Shown: positions 27,849 to 35,847 of the stretch, one piece after another
Layout: every line of letters starts with the position of its first letter
How positions within the stretch are numbered: the stretch's first letter is position 1
NCBI RefSeq assembly: GCF_000971235.1
Contig: NZ_BBMB01000002.1
Coordinates: 186,001-250,000, forward strand
From: Demequina subtropica
Lineage (GTDB): Bacteria; Actinomycetota; Actinomycetes; Actinomycetales; Demequinaceae
Direction of reading: 5' to 3'
Length of the DNA: 64,000 nucleotides
The notes under the pieces: model-generated
Seen by the model: only the letters and a program-made list of their open reading frames with translations
Databases searched by the model: none
Told to the model about the DNA's origin: nothing
Position numbers and translations under genes: made by a program

Positions 27849-29012
27849 TTAGGCGATGGCCGCTGCGGTGAGGCGCGACAGCGGCTCGCCGAGCGCGTCG
27901 ACGGCACGCGCGAGCTCGACGATCTGGTCCTCGGTCAGCTCGGTGTAGAGCACGAAGCCCTCCTCGATGCTGCCGTACTGCGCGAGCAGCTCGTTCAGCT
28001 CGGCGAAGCGCGAGTCGAGCTCCTCGACCAGGTCCGCGTCCGTCTCGGCGACGATGTCGCGCAGCACGCCGAACGCGACCGAGGCGCCGTCGACGTTGGC
28101 CTGGAAGTCCCACAGGTCGGTGTGCGACCAGATCTCCTCCTCGCCGGTGATCTTGCCGGCGGCGACCTCGTCGAGCAGCTCCTTCGCGCCGTTGCCCACC
28201 TGGAACGCGTCGATCGCGAAGTCCTCGGCGTTCACGCGCGACGCGAGCTCGGCGGTGTCCGCGGCGAGCTTCTCCGCGAGCTCCTGCTTCTCGGCGTCGG
28301 TGAGGTCGTACCCCTCGGCCGGCGGCCACAGGTTCTTCTCGATGCGGTGCCACCCGGTCCAGGACTCGCCCTCGGCGAGGTCCGCCTCGCGGGCGTCCAT
28401 CATCGGGTCGAGGTCGCCGAAGGACTCGGCGACGGGCTCGATGCGCTCCCAGTGGACGCGGGCGTCGGCGTAGAGCGCGCGCGCCTCGTCGTCGTCGCCC
28501 GCGGTGTACGCCGCGAGGAACGCGTCGGTCTTGTCCTCGAGCGTCTGGATCTGGTCGCGCACGTAGAGCAGGTACTGGTCGCCGGCCGCCGCGAGGCGCT
28601 CGGCGTTGTCGCCCGAGAAGACGTCCTCGCCCGAGTCGGTGACGGTGAACGCGGCCTGGATGCCCTCGCCCGTCATGCCGGGCTTGCACTGCGTGATGTA
28701 GTCGCCCGCGGCCACCTGGACCACCAGCTGGCGCGTGATGCCGGGGCCCACGTTCTCGACCTCGGAGATGATGCGGAGGCCGTCCGAGGCGAGCAGGTAG
28801 AACTCGGTGACGTCGTCGCCCGAGTTCGTCACGTCGAACACGACGGTGCCGGAGGGCACCTCGGTCGAGGCGACGTTGCACTCGTCGGCGGTGGACTCGA
28901 CCGCGATCGCCTCGTCATCGGCGGAGGCGTTCGGGACGCACGCGGTCAGCGCGAGCGCCGTGAGGACGGCGCCGGAGGCGGCAAGAGGGCGTGCGAGGGC
29001 AGGGCGGGGCAT
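27849..29012 (-). CDS. efeO: EfeO-type iron-binding lipoprotein
   Basis: A 387-residue exported protein with lipobox-like LTALALTACVPN (Cys near residue 25). Residues about 35-125 form a cupredoxin-like domain, and the remainder is the imelysin/M75-type helical domain with HWERIEPVAESFGDLDP and the GWHRIEKNLW segment. It presents iron to the EfeU permease. The ATG at 29012 has AAGGA six bases upstream; a long in-frame extension into efeU is an artefact. It lies 47 bases after efeU and 10 before efeB. Confidence 0.92.
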   Translation of the reverse strand: MPRPALARPLAASGAVLTALALTACVPNASADDEAIAVESTADECNVASTEVPSGTVVFDVTNSGDDVTEFYLLASDGLRIISEVENVGPGITRQLVVQVAAGDYITQCKPGMTGEGIQAAFTVTDSGEDVFSGDNAERLAAAGDQYLLYVRDQIQTLEDKTDAFLAAYTAGDDDEARALYADARVHWERIEPVAESFGDLDPMMDAREADLAEGESWTGWHRIEKNLWPPAEGYDLTDAEKQELAEKLAADTAELASRVNAEDFAIDAFQVGNGAKELLDEVAAGKITGEEEIWSHTDLWDFQANVDGASVAFGVLRDIVAETDADLVEELDSRFAELNELLAQYGSIEEGFVLYTELTEDQIVELARAVDALGEPLSRLTAAAIA

Positions 29013-29059
29013 GGATGATCCTTCGTCGGGTCGGGGAAAGGGTGGAGCTGGGACGTCTG

Positions 29060-29923
29060 TCAGGCGCCGGCGGCCGCAAGGTCGCGGGACGATGCGCGGG
29101 CCGGCTGGGGGCGCGGCGGGCCGGAGCGGAACGCCATGCGCACGAACAGCCACATCACCGGCACCACGTAGGCGATCCACGCGACGGCCTCGAGGACCGT
29201 CGTCTGCGGCGAGATGTTGAAGATGCCCTTGAGCAGCGTGCCGTGCACCGATCCGGCGGGCACCGCGCCGGAGATGTCGAAGGCCAGGGTGTGCAGGCCC
29301 GGCAGGATGCCGGCCTCCTGGAGGTCGTGGACGCCGTAGGCGAGCACGCCGCCCGCGACGAGGACCAGGAACACCCCGGTCCACTGGAAGAACACGCGGA
29401 GGTTGAGCTTGACGGCGCCCCGGTACATGAGCACGCCCAGGCCGACCGCGGTCGCGATGCCGAGCGTCGCTCCGACGATGGGGACCCAGGTCGACCCCGC
29501 CGAGGTGATGCCGGCCCACAGGAACAGCGCGGTCTCGAGGCCCTCGCGGCCCACGGCGAGCAGGGCCATCGCGACGATGGCGCCCTTGCCCACCGCGATC
29601 GCGTTCTCGAGAGCACCCTCGAGGTGCCCCTTGAGGTGGCGCGCGTTGCGGCCCATCCAGAAGATCATCCACGTGATGAGGCCGACGGCGACGATGCTGA
29701 GCGCACCGCCGATCGCCTCCTGCGCCTCGAAGCTGAGACCCTGGGGGCCGAGCGTGAGGATCGCGCCGAGCCCGATCGAGACGCCCGCGGCGATCCCGAC
29801 GCCGAACCACACCTGGCGCAGCAGCGCGCGACGGTCGGTGCGGACCAGGTACGCGACGAGGATGCTGACGACGAGCGCCGCCTCGAGGCCCTCGCGCAGG
29901 CCGATGAGGTAGTTGGCGAGCAT
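29060..29923 (-). CDS. efeU: EfeU/FTR1-family iron permease
   Basis: A 287-residue membrane protein with about seven helices. Both hallmark REGLE iron-passage motifs are present: LREGLEAALVV at residues 9-19 and GREGLETALFLWAG near the middle. It transports ferrous/ferric iron across the cytoplasmic membrane with EfeOB. The ATG 29923 follows GGAAGG. It is the first gene of efeUOB; a palindrome at 29947-29964 just upstream may bind an iron regulator. Confidence 0.93.
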   Translation of the reverse strand: MLANYLIGLREGLEAALVVSILVAYLVRTDRRALLRQVWFGVGIAAGVSIGLGAILTLGPQGLSFEAQEAIGGALSIVAVGLITWMIFWMGRNARHLKGHLEGALENAIAVGKGAIVAMALLAVGREGLETALFLWAGITSAGSTWVPIVGATLGIATAVGLGVLMYRGAVKLNLRVFFQWTGVFLVLVAGGVLAYGVHDLQEAGILPGLHTLAFDISGAVPAGSVHGTLLKGIFNISPQTTVLEAVAWIAYVVPVMWLFVRMAFRSGPPRPQPARASSRDLAAAGA

Positions 29924-29946
29924 GGACGCGCCTTCCGGTCGGGGAC

Positions 29947-29964
29947 GGTAAGGCGGCCCTTACC
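29947..29964. promoter_or_regulatory. Palindrome upstream of efeU, possible iron-regulator site
   Basis: GGTAAGG-CGGC-CCTTACC is a perfect 7-4-7 inverted repeat 24 bases upstream of the efeU ATG. It partly resembles DtxR/IdeR boxes (AGGTNAGGC...CCTAAC-type halves). Iron regulation is an inference from gene function. Confidence 0.45.
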
Positions 29965-30110
29965 CGTGCTGACGTGAGACTAAGGTCCCTGCGGCAGCAG
30001 TGTCAAATATACGGAACAGCGCAGTTGCGTAAATGGCGGGTGTCGCCGCGAAGCCCCTGGTCAGGAGCGCGATGCGCCGTGGGTCTGGCGCGAAAAAAGA
30101 AAGGGCGCGG

Positions 30111-31904
30111 TCAGGACTCGGCGTCGACGATGTCGCAGATCGCGGTGCCCGCCGAGACGCCTCCGCCCACGGTCGCCGCGAGCGAGCGGACGATGCCCGC
30201 CCGGTGCGCCGTCAGCGGCTGCTCCATCTTCATCGCCTCGAGGACCACCACGAGGTCGCCCTCGGCCACCTCGGCGCCGTCCTCGACGGCGACCTTGACG
30301 ATGGTGCCCTGCATGGGTGAGCTCAGCGTGGTGCCGTTGCTCGAGCCGCGAGCGCCGCCGTTGCCCGTGCGGCGCATCGGCCGTCGTCCCGCGGCGCGCG
30401 CGCTCGCACGTCCCGCGCGGGCGAGGTTCGCCGGGAGCACCACCTCGAGCCGCTTGCCGCCGACCTCGACCACCACGCGCTCCGTGGCCTCGGGCTCGTC
30501 GTCGTCCGCGGGCGAGGAGGGCGAAGCGGCGGGGGGAGCGAGCGTCGCGAGGGTCGACGCGAACTCGGACTCGATCCACGTGGTGTAGACACCGAAGCCC
30601 TCGGTGGCCGCATAGGCCGGCGCGTCGAGGACGGCGCGGTGGAACGGGAGCACGGTCGGGATGCCCTCGACGGCCATCTCGGCGAGTGCCCGGCGGGCGC
30701 GCGCGAGCGCCTGGTCGCGCGTGGCGCCGGTGACGATCACCTTGGCGATCATCGAGTCGAAGTTGCCGGAGACCGTGTCGCCCTCGACGACGCCGGCGTC
30801 GATGCGCACGCCGGGGCCGGAGGGGAAGCGCAGGGTCGAGATGCGGCCCGGGGCCGGCATGAAGCCCGCGAAGGGGTCCTCGCCGTTGATGCGGAACTCG
30901 AGCGAGTGGCCGCGCGTGACCGGGTGGAGGTCAGCGATGGAGCCGCCGGCTGCGATGCGGAACTGCTCGAGCACCAGGTCCACGCCGGTGACCTCCTCGG
31001 TCACGGGGTGCTCGACCTGGAGGCGCGTGTTGACCTCGAGGAAGCTGATGGTGCCGTCGATGCCGACCAGGAACTCGCACGTGCCGGCGCCCTGGTACCC
31101 GGCCTCCTTGAGGATTGCCTCGGAGGCCTCGACGAGGCGCGCGTTCTGCTCGTCGGTGAGGAACGGCGCGGGGGCCTCCTCGACCAGCTTCTGGTGCCGG
31201 CGCTGGAGCGAGCAGTCGCGCGTGGACACCACGCGCACGTTCCCGTGCGCGTCGGCCAGGCACTGCGTCTCGACGTGCCGCGGCCTGTCGAGGAAGCGCT
31301 CGACGAAGCACTCGCCGCGCCCGAAGGCCGCGACGGCCTCGCGGGTGGCCGAGTCGAAGAGCTCGGGGATCTCCTCGAGCGTGCGGGCGACCTTGAGCCC
31401 GCGGCCTCCGCCGCCGAAGGCCGCCTTGATCGCGACCGGGAGCCCGTGCTCCTGCGCGAACGCGACCACCTCGTCGGCCGTCTCGACGGGATCCGGCGTG
31501 CCCGGCACCAGCGGCGCGCCGGCGCGCTGAGCGATGTGGCGCGCGCTGACCTTGTCGCCGAGCCCGTCGATCGCGTCGGGGGAGGGGCCGATCCAGGTGA
31601 GGCCCGCAGCGATCACGGCGCGGGCGAAGTCGGAGTTCTCGGCGAGGAAGCCGTAGCCGGGGTGGATCGCCTCGGCGCCGGAGCGGCGCGCGGCGTCGAC
31701 GATCTTCGCGATGTCGAGGTACGTCTCGCGCGCGGTCGAGCCGCCCAGCGCGTAGGCCTCGTCCGCGAGCGACACGTGAGGCGCGGTGCGGTCGGGGTCA
31801 GCGTAGACGGCGATCGATCGCAGTCCGGCGTCCGCACACGCGCGGATGATGCGGACGGCGATCTCGCCGCGGTTCGCGATGAGCACGGAGGAGAAGGCTG
31901 TCAC
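30111..31904 (-). CDS. accA: Acyl-CoA carboxylase alpha chain (biotin carboxylase + biotin carrier)
   Basis: A 597-residue fusion. Residues 1-~450 are biotin carboxylase: N-terminal [17 protein letters not shown], the ATP-grasp loop [14 protein letters not shown], and the catalytic [18 protein letters not shown]. After an Ala/Pro linker the C-terminal biotin carrier domain has the biotinylation site EAMKMEQ. It carboxylates biotin for acetyl- or propionyl-CoA carboxylase; its beta/epsilon partners and biotin ligase are at 39265-41979. The GTG at 31904 is chosen because TACGGT lies exactly six bases upstream and the N-terminus is canonical; the longer frame to 32015 is unlikely. Confidence 0.93.
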   Translation of the reverse strand: MTAFSSVLIANRGEIAVRIIRACADAGLRSIAVYADPDRTAPHVSLADEAYALGGSTARETYLDIAKIVDAARRSGAEAIHPGYGFLAENSDFARAVIAAGLTWIGPSPDAIDGLGDKVSARHIAQRAGAPLVPGTPDPVETADEVVAFAQEHGLPVAIKAAFGGGGRGLKVARTLEEIPELFDSATREAVAAFGRGECFVERFLDRPRHVETQCLADAHGNVRVVSTRDCSLQRRHQKLVEEAPAPFLTDEQNARLVEASEAILKEAGYQGAGTCEFLVGIDGTISFLEVNTRLQVEHPVTEEVTGVDLVLEQFRIAAGGSIADLHPVTRGHSLEFRINGEDPFAGFMPAPGRISTLRFPSGPGVRIDAGVVEGDTVSGNFDSMIAKVIVTGATRDQALARARRALAEMAVEGIPTVLPFHRAVLDAPAYAATEGFGVYTTWIESEFASTLATLAPPAASPSSPADDDEPEATERVVVEVGGKRLEVVLPANLARAGRASARAAGRRPMRRTGNGGARGSSNGTTLSSPMQGTIVKVAVEDGAEVAEGDLVVVLEAMKMEQPLTAHRAGIVRSLAATVGGGVSAGTAICDIVDAES

Positions 31905-31910
31905 CCCGAA

Positions 31911-31916
31911 ACCGTA
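31911..31916 (-). promoter_or_regulatory. Leaderless -10 box of the carboxylase alpha chain
   Basis: TACGGT on the minus strand lies six bases before the GTG at 31904. Confidence 0.5.
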
Positions 31917-32087
31917 GCGCGGGGTTCCTTGCGCTCCCGTGCACGCGGCGGCACCGGGACCTAAGTCTGTGCACGGCTCTAAGCGCACGCCCCGCCGTTT
32001 GTGGGATCCCCACAACGACTCGCGGAACGATGCGGCCCTACGGCCCCGTAGGTTGTGTCACGCCTACAAACCCCGGGAGGTGTCGGG

Positions 32088-32726
32088 TCAGTCGCGAAGC
32101 TCGTGGAACGCGACCCCGAGCTCGGCCAGGAGGTGGCGCAGCAGGGGCAGGCTCACGCCCACGACGCCGTGGTAGTCGCCCTCGATGGCCTCGACGTAGG
32201 GGCCGCCGAGGCCGTCGACGGTGAAGGCGCCCGCGACCTTGAGGGGTTCGCCGGTCGCGACGTAGGCGTCGATCTCCGCATCGGTGAGGTCCGCGAAGCG
32301 CACCACCGTGGAGGAGGTGGCGCCGAGCGTGCCACCGGTGCCGTCCTCGCGGTCGTCGACGAGCCAGTGGCCGGTGTGGAGCACGCCGGTGCGGCCGCGC
32401 ATCGCGCGCCAGCGCTCGACCGCGGTCGGCGCGTCCGCGGGCTTGCCGAGGATCTCCCCGTCGAGCTCGAGCATCGAGTCGCAGCCGAGCACGATCGACC
32501 CGGTCTCGTACTCGGCGGCCACGTGCTCGGCCTTCGCGCGGGCGAGCGCGAGGACCGCATCGGCCGGGGAGAGGGTCTCGCCGGCGGCCGCCGCGGAGGC
32601 GCGCGCCGCGTCGAGCGCAGCGTCCTCATCGACGTCGCTCACGATGACGTCGGGCTCGACTCCGGCGGAGCGGAGGGTGGACAGGCGCGCGGGGGACTGC
32701 GAGGCGAGCAGCAGGGGGAAGGGCAT
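32088..32726 (-). CDS. maf: Maf-family nucleotide pyrophosphatase
   Basis: A 212-residue Maf protein hydrolysing nucleoside triphosphates (dTTP/UTP or modified nucleotides) to monophosphates. The signature LLASQSPARLSTLRSAG is at residues 5-21, followed by VSDVDEDAAL, the conserved KAEHVA, and GCDSMLELDG with the catalytic aspartate. The IEGDYHGVVGVSLPLL segment near the C-terminus is typical. I place the start at ATG 32726 because it gives the canonical N-terminus and a TACGCT box lies seven bases upstream. A large palindrome separates it from the efflux gene upstream. Confidence 0.9.
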   Translation of the reverse strand: MPFPLLLASQSPARLSTLRSAGVEPDVIVSDVDEDAALDAARASAAAAGETLSPADAVLALARAKAEHVAAEYETGSIVLGCDSMLELDGEILGKPADAPTAVERWRAMRGRTGVLHTGHWLVDDREDGTGGTLGATSSTVVRFADLTDAEIDAYVATGEPLKVAGAFTVDGLGGPYVEAIEGDYHGVVGVSLPLLRHLLAELGVAFHELRD

Positions 32727-32733
32727 GCGGTCG

Positions 32734-32739
32734 AGCGTA
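32734..32739 (-). promoter_or_regulatory. Leaderless -10 box of maf
   Basis: TACGCT on the minus strand lies seven bases before the ATG at 32726. Confidence 0.45.
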
Positions 32740-32750
32740 GTTGCTGCCCA

Positions 32751-32826
32751 CCCTGGCGGGACATGAGTGCCGGATCCGCGGTGGATCCCGCCCTCATGTC
32801 CCGCCAGGGAGCGGGGGGGGGGGGGG
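32751..32826. repeat. 59-nt near-perfect palindrome plus G14/C14 tract
   Basis: Arms CCCTGGCGGGACATGAG (32751-32767) and its inverse (32793-32809) are perfect over 17 bp, and an inner GGATCC pair (32772 and 32783) shares the same centre at 32780, giving a stem of about 26 bp with two mismatches and a 5-nt loop. A run of 14 G (32813-32826) abuts the stop codon of the efflux gene. On the minus strand it is stop, C14, hairpin, then maf. A terminator or a dispersed extragenic palindrome is likely. Confidence 0.75.
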
Positions 32827-34440
32827 CTACGCCGACGCGGGCTCCAGGGCCTCGTCGGCATCCTCGGTGGGCTCCGCGCTCAGCGACTTCTCGCCGCGCG
32901 GCAGCGCCACGAGCATGATGAGGGCCGTGACGCCCGCGATGATCGCGGAGATGAGCATCGAGTGCTGGTTCGCGTCCATGAACGCGGCCTGGGCGGCCTG
33001 CGCGATCTGCGCACCCGCGTCGCCCATCTCCGCGGTCGCGGCCATCGCGCCGGCGAGGGAGTCCTCGACGACCTTCGCGACCTCGGCGGGCAGCTGCTCC
33101 GCGATGGGCGCGATGTTCGACGTGTACGCGTTGGCGATCATCGACCCGAGGACCGCGATGCCGAGCGAGGCGCCCAGCTCGCGGGTCGTGTCGTTCATCG
33201 CGGAGCCCATGCCGGAGCGGTTGCGCGGCACCGAGGACATCAGCATGTTGGTCGCGGGGGTCATCACGAGCGCCATGCCGAGCGTGACCGTGCTCATCGC
33301 GATGAGGAAGTCCCAGTAGGACGGCACGGTGGGCCACGTGGTCATGAGCAGGAAGCCGCCCGCAATGATGACGAGGCCCGGCACCACGGTCCAGCGCGTG
33401 CCGACCTTCTCGACCAGCTTGGGTACCAGCGGGCCGACCACCATCATCGGCAGCATCGACGGGATGAACGCCACCGACGTCGTGATCGCGTCGTAGCCCA
33501 TCACCAGCTGGAAGATCTGGGTCATCCCGAAGAACGCGCCCATCATCGCGAAGAAGGTGAGCGTGACGGAGACGACGGACAGCGAGAAGCGCGAGCGCCG
33601 GAACAGGCCGAGGTCGATCATCGGGTGCGGCACACGGAGCTCCCAGAGGACGAACAGCGCGAGCGAGACCACGGCCGTGACCGCGGCGACGATGGTGAGC
33701 GCGTCCTCCCACCCGTGCGAGGGGACCTCCATGATCGTGTAGACGATGCCGGCGAGGGCGGCCGTGATCAGCGCGCCGCCCAGCCAGTCGACCGGCGTGC
33801 GCTTCTCGTCGACCGATTCGGGGACGATGCGGGCGGTCACGGGCAGCGCGACGAGGCCGAAGACGGCGCCGAGCAGGAACGCGGCATGCCAGTCGAAGAA
33901 GTGCAGCAGCACGCCCGTGAGCACGGAGCCGAACATCATGCCGACGCCGGCCACCGCCGACCAGATGGCGATCGCCTTGGGTCGCTCCTTCGAGGGGAAG
34001 ACGACGTTGACGAGCGACAGCGTGGTGGGCATCACGAGCGCCCCGCCGATGCCCATGATCGCTCGCGACGCGATGAGCTCGCCGCCGGTCTGAGCAAAGA
34101 ACGGCGCGTAGGCCGAGGACGCGATGAAGATCGCGAGGCCGATCATCATCACGCGCTTGCGGCCGTAGCGGTCGGCGATGGCGGCGGCGACGAACAGCAG
34201 CGAGGCGAAGACGAGCGCGAAGGCCTCGACCACCCAGGTCATCTGCAGCTGCGTGAGCTCGAACTCGACCGCAAGGTCCGGCAGCGCGAGGTTGAGGCTC
34301 ATGTTCGCGATCATCGCGGTCATGAGCGCGAAGCAGAGCGTCGCGAGGATCGCCCACCGACGGCGGTAGGTCGACTCCGAGATGCCCTCGGCGAGTGCGT
34401 CGTCGAGGCTCGACGCCGACGCGGGGGATGGCTTGGCCAC
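32827..34440 (-). CDS. DHA2-family MFS drug efflux transporter
   Basis: A 537-residue proton-coupled exporter with about 14 transmembrane segments. After a 29-residue polar N-terminus it has WAILATLCFALMTAMIANMS, the motif-A region AAIADRYGRKRVMMIGL, and the DHA2-type LPDLAVEFELTQLQMTWVVE. The C-terminus is acidic. Substrate unknown, probably hydrophobic antimicrobials. It is divergent from the MarR gene at 34569, and a palindrome in the shared promoter region overlaps its likely -35 box, so repression by that MarR protein is likely. Confidence 0.9.
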   Translation of the reverse strand: MAKPSPASASSLDDALAEGISESTYRRRWAILATLCFALMTAMIANMSLNLALPDLAVEFELTQLQMTWVVEAFALVFASLLFVAAAIADRYGRKRVMMIGLAIFIASSAYAPFFAQTGGELIASRAIMGIGGALVMPTTLSLVNVVFPSKERPKAIAIWSAVAGVGMMFGSVLTGVLLHFFDWHAAFLLGAVFGLVALPVTARIVPESVDEKRTPVDWLGGALITAALAGIVYTIMEVPSHGWEDALTIVAAVTAVVSLALFVLWELRVPHPMIDLGLFRRSRFSLSVVSVTLTFFAMMGAFFGMTQIFQLVMGYDAITTSVAFIPSMLPMMVVGPLVPKLVEKVGTRWTVVPGLVIIAGGFLLMTTWPTVPSYWDFLIAMSTVTLGMALVMTPATNMLMSSVPRNRSGMGSAMNDTTRELGASLGIAVLGSMIANAYTSNIAPIAEQLPAEVAKVVEDSLAGAMAATAEMGDAGAQIAQAAQAAFMDANQHSMLISAIIAGVTALIMLVALPRGEKSLSAEPTEDADEALEPASA

Positions 34441-34499
34441 AGAGGTCTCCTGGGAGGAAGGGGGAGGGGGACGTCCCGGCGATGGGACATCGGCTAAGG

Positions 34500-34530
34500 T
34501 ATTTCAAGTGCGGCGAACTATCAAGTTCGC
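34500..34530. promoter_or_regulatory. MarR-type operator and efflux promoter
   Basis: GCGAACT-ATCA-AGTTCGC (34513-34530) is a perfect 7-4-7 inverted repeat between the divergent efflux and MarR genes, and a further half site GCGAACT starts at 34537. On the minus strand TTGATA within the palindrome is followed, 17 bp later, by TACCTT (34501-34496 region), a candidate promoter of the efflux gene. Confidence 0.6.
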
Positions 34531-34568
34531 CTCATGCGAACTAATGTCGCGAGGGTCGAGGAGGCGTG

Positions 34569-35021
34569 ATGGCACGGGACGACGTGATCGCCGAGATCCT
34601 CGAGCTCCAGCACCGCCTCGTGCGGCGGTCGATGCGCGACCACTCGCGCACGCTCGTCGCGGAGGCGCTCACGCCGGTCCAGTTCCACCTGCTGGTGTTC
34701 CTCCACGGCTCGTCCGGCGTGCCCACCGCGGAGGCGGCCGAGGTGCTCGGCGTCAAGCCCAACATCGCGAGCGGGGTGGTCCAGCGCCTGGTGGACCGCG
34801 GCTGGATCGAGCGCGGCGCCTCCCCGGACGATGCACGGGTGCGCCTGCTCTCCCTCACGGCCTCGGGAGTCGCGCTCGTCGACGAGGTGACCCGGGAGGC
34901 GGAGCGCGGCTTCGTGGCGCATCTCGCCGCGCTGAGCGACGCGCAGATCGGGCAGCTGCGCGAGATCCTCGCGACCATCGTCGCGGACGGCGCGGCGCGG
35001 GTCGACGGCCGTGACGGCTGA
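34569..35021 (+). CDS. MarR-family transcriptional regulator 1
   Basis: A 150-residue winged-helix protein. The recognition region is TAEAAEVLGVKPNIASGVVQRLVDRGWIER with the wing at SPDDARVRLLSLTASG, and helices flanking it form the dimer. It is divergent from the DHA2 efflux gene with a palindromic operator between them, the standard layout of a MarR repressor with its target. ATG 34569 is preferred over GTG 34566 because AGGAGG lies four bases before it. The downstream paralogue at 35178 is about a third identical by eye. Confidence 0.88.
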   Translation: MARDDVIAEILELQHRLVRRSMRDHSRTLVAEALTPVQFHLLVFLHGSSGVPTAEAAEVLGVKPNIASGVVQRLVDRGWIERGASPDDARVRLLSLTASGVALVDEVTREAERGFVAHLAALSDAQIGQLREILATIVADGAARVDGRDG

Positions 35022-35065
35022 GGTCGCATCCGCGCGCCGCCCGGCAGAATCCTCCTCGCTCCGCA

Positions 35066-35076
35066 TATCATTGATA
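35066..35076. promoter_or_regulatory. AT-rich palindrome before the second MarR gene
   Basis: TATCA-T-TGATA is a perfect 5-1-5 inverted repeat in an unusually AT-rich stretch of the gap 35022-35177. Further on TATAGT (35134-35139) could be the -10 box of the gene at 35178. The palindrome may be its autoregulatory operator. Confidence 0.35.
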
Positions 35077-35177
35077 CGTGTGAAATAGGCGTGTGTTCGA
35101 CAACGGCCGCGCAAACTGCCTGGCCAGCCCGTCTATAGTGAGAATCGCCGAGGGGATGCGGCGTCTGGGGGTGCACG

Positions 35178-35627
35178 ATGAGCGATCGCGACGAGCTTCT
35201 TGAAGAGGCGTGTGAGGCGCTGGTCGTGTTCCTGCGCAAATCCGTGCCCTCGCTCGCCGAGACCGTGTCCCACATGGGCCTCACGCTCCACCAGTTCCGC
35301 GCGCTCGTGATCCTCTACGCCGAGGACGGGTGCACCACGACGGACCTCGCGGACGCGGTGGGCGTCCACCCCTCCGTCGCGACGGGCATCGTCCAGCGCA
35401 TGGTCCAGCGCGGGATCTTCAACCGGCACGAGGACCCCGACGACCGCCGTATCCGGCGTCTGTCGCTGACCGCCGAGGGCCGCGAGCTCGCCCAGGAGGT
35501 CGTGGGCACCGCGCGTGTGCAGCGCCGTGCGCAGCTCGCCGCGCTCGACGACGCGCAGCTCGCGCAGATCCGCGGCGCGCTCGAGACGATGACCGCGGGC
35601 CTCGCGGCATCCCGCGCCACCGTCTGA
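35178..35627 (+). CDS. MarR-family transcriptional regulator 2
   Basis: A 149-residue winged-helix regulator. The helix-turn-helix is TTTDLADAVGVHPSVATGIVQRMVQRGIF with the wing at HEDPDDRRIRRLSLTAEGREL. It follows MarR 1 in the same orientation but is separated by 156 bases carrying its own AT-rich palindrome and a TATAGT box. The target is not evident. It is convergent with the small cysteine-rich protein at the end of the feo operon. Confidence 0.88.
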   Translation: MSDRDELLEEACEALVVFLRKSVPSLAETVSHMGLTLHQFRALVILYAEDGCTTTDLADAVGVHPSVATGIVQRMVQRGIFNRHEDPDDRRIRRLSLTAEGRELAQEVVGTARVQRRAQLAALDDAQLAQIRGALETMTAGLAASRATV

Positions 35628-35634
35628 GCGGCGC

Positions 35635-35847
35635 TCAGCGGGCGAACGGGCAGCCCGCGCACGCGACCGAACGGCCCGGCGCGCAGGTGCCGCACGCCGC
35701 TCCGGCGCGGATGACGATGCCGAGGCGCTCGCCCTCGGCTGCCGCCGCCTCGGCGAGGTCGACGGGGATGCGCAGGGCGCGCGCTGCGGCCCGCGGCGTC
35801 TCGCCTGCCGCGAGGCGCTCCATGACCGCGCCCAGCACGCCGCTCAC
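35635..35847 (-). CDS. FeoC-like small cysteine-rich protein
   Basis: A 70-residue protein translated from a GTG at 35847 that overlaps the feoB stop (GTGA). The N-terminal two thirds look like a small helix-turn-helix (ERLAAGETPRAAARALRIPV), and the tail CGTCAPGRSVACAGCPFAR places Cys52, 55, 63 and 66 as C-x2-C-x7-C-x2-C, able to bind an iron-sulfur cluster or zinc. Position after feoB, small size and winged-helix-like N-terminus suggest the FeoC role of sensing or stabilising FeoB. Sequence similarity to known FeoC proteins is weak, so the name is by analogy. Confidence 0.6.
   Translation of the reverse strand: MSGVLGAVMERLAAGETPRAAARALRIPVDLAEAAAAEGERLGIVIRAGAACGTCAPGRSVACAGCPFAR

Noticed and set aside
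24110-29923. Recent horizontal transfer of the toxin-like module judged from base composition
   Set aside because: Codon use and G+C look close to the neighbours by eye; only the flanking repeat hints at insertion, so I make no transfer claim.
32813-32826. G14 tract as a phase-variation switch of the efflux protein
   Set aside because: It lies after the stop codon, so length changes cannot alter the reading frame; an effect on termination only is conceivable.
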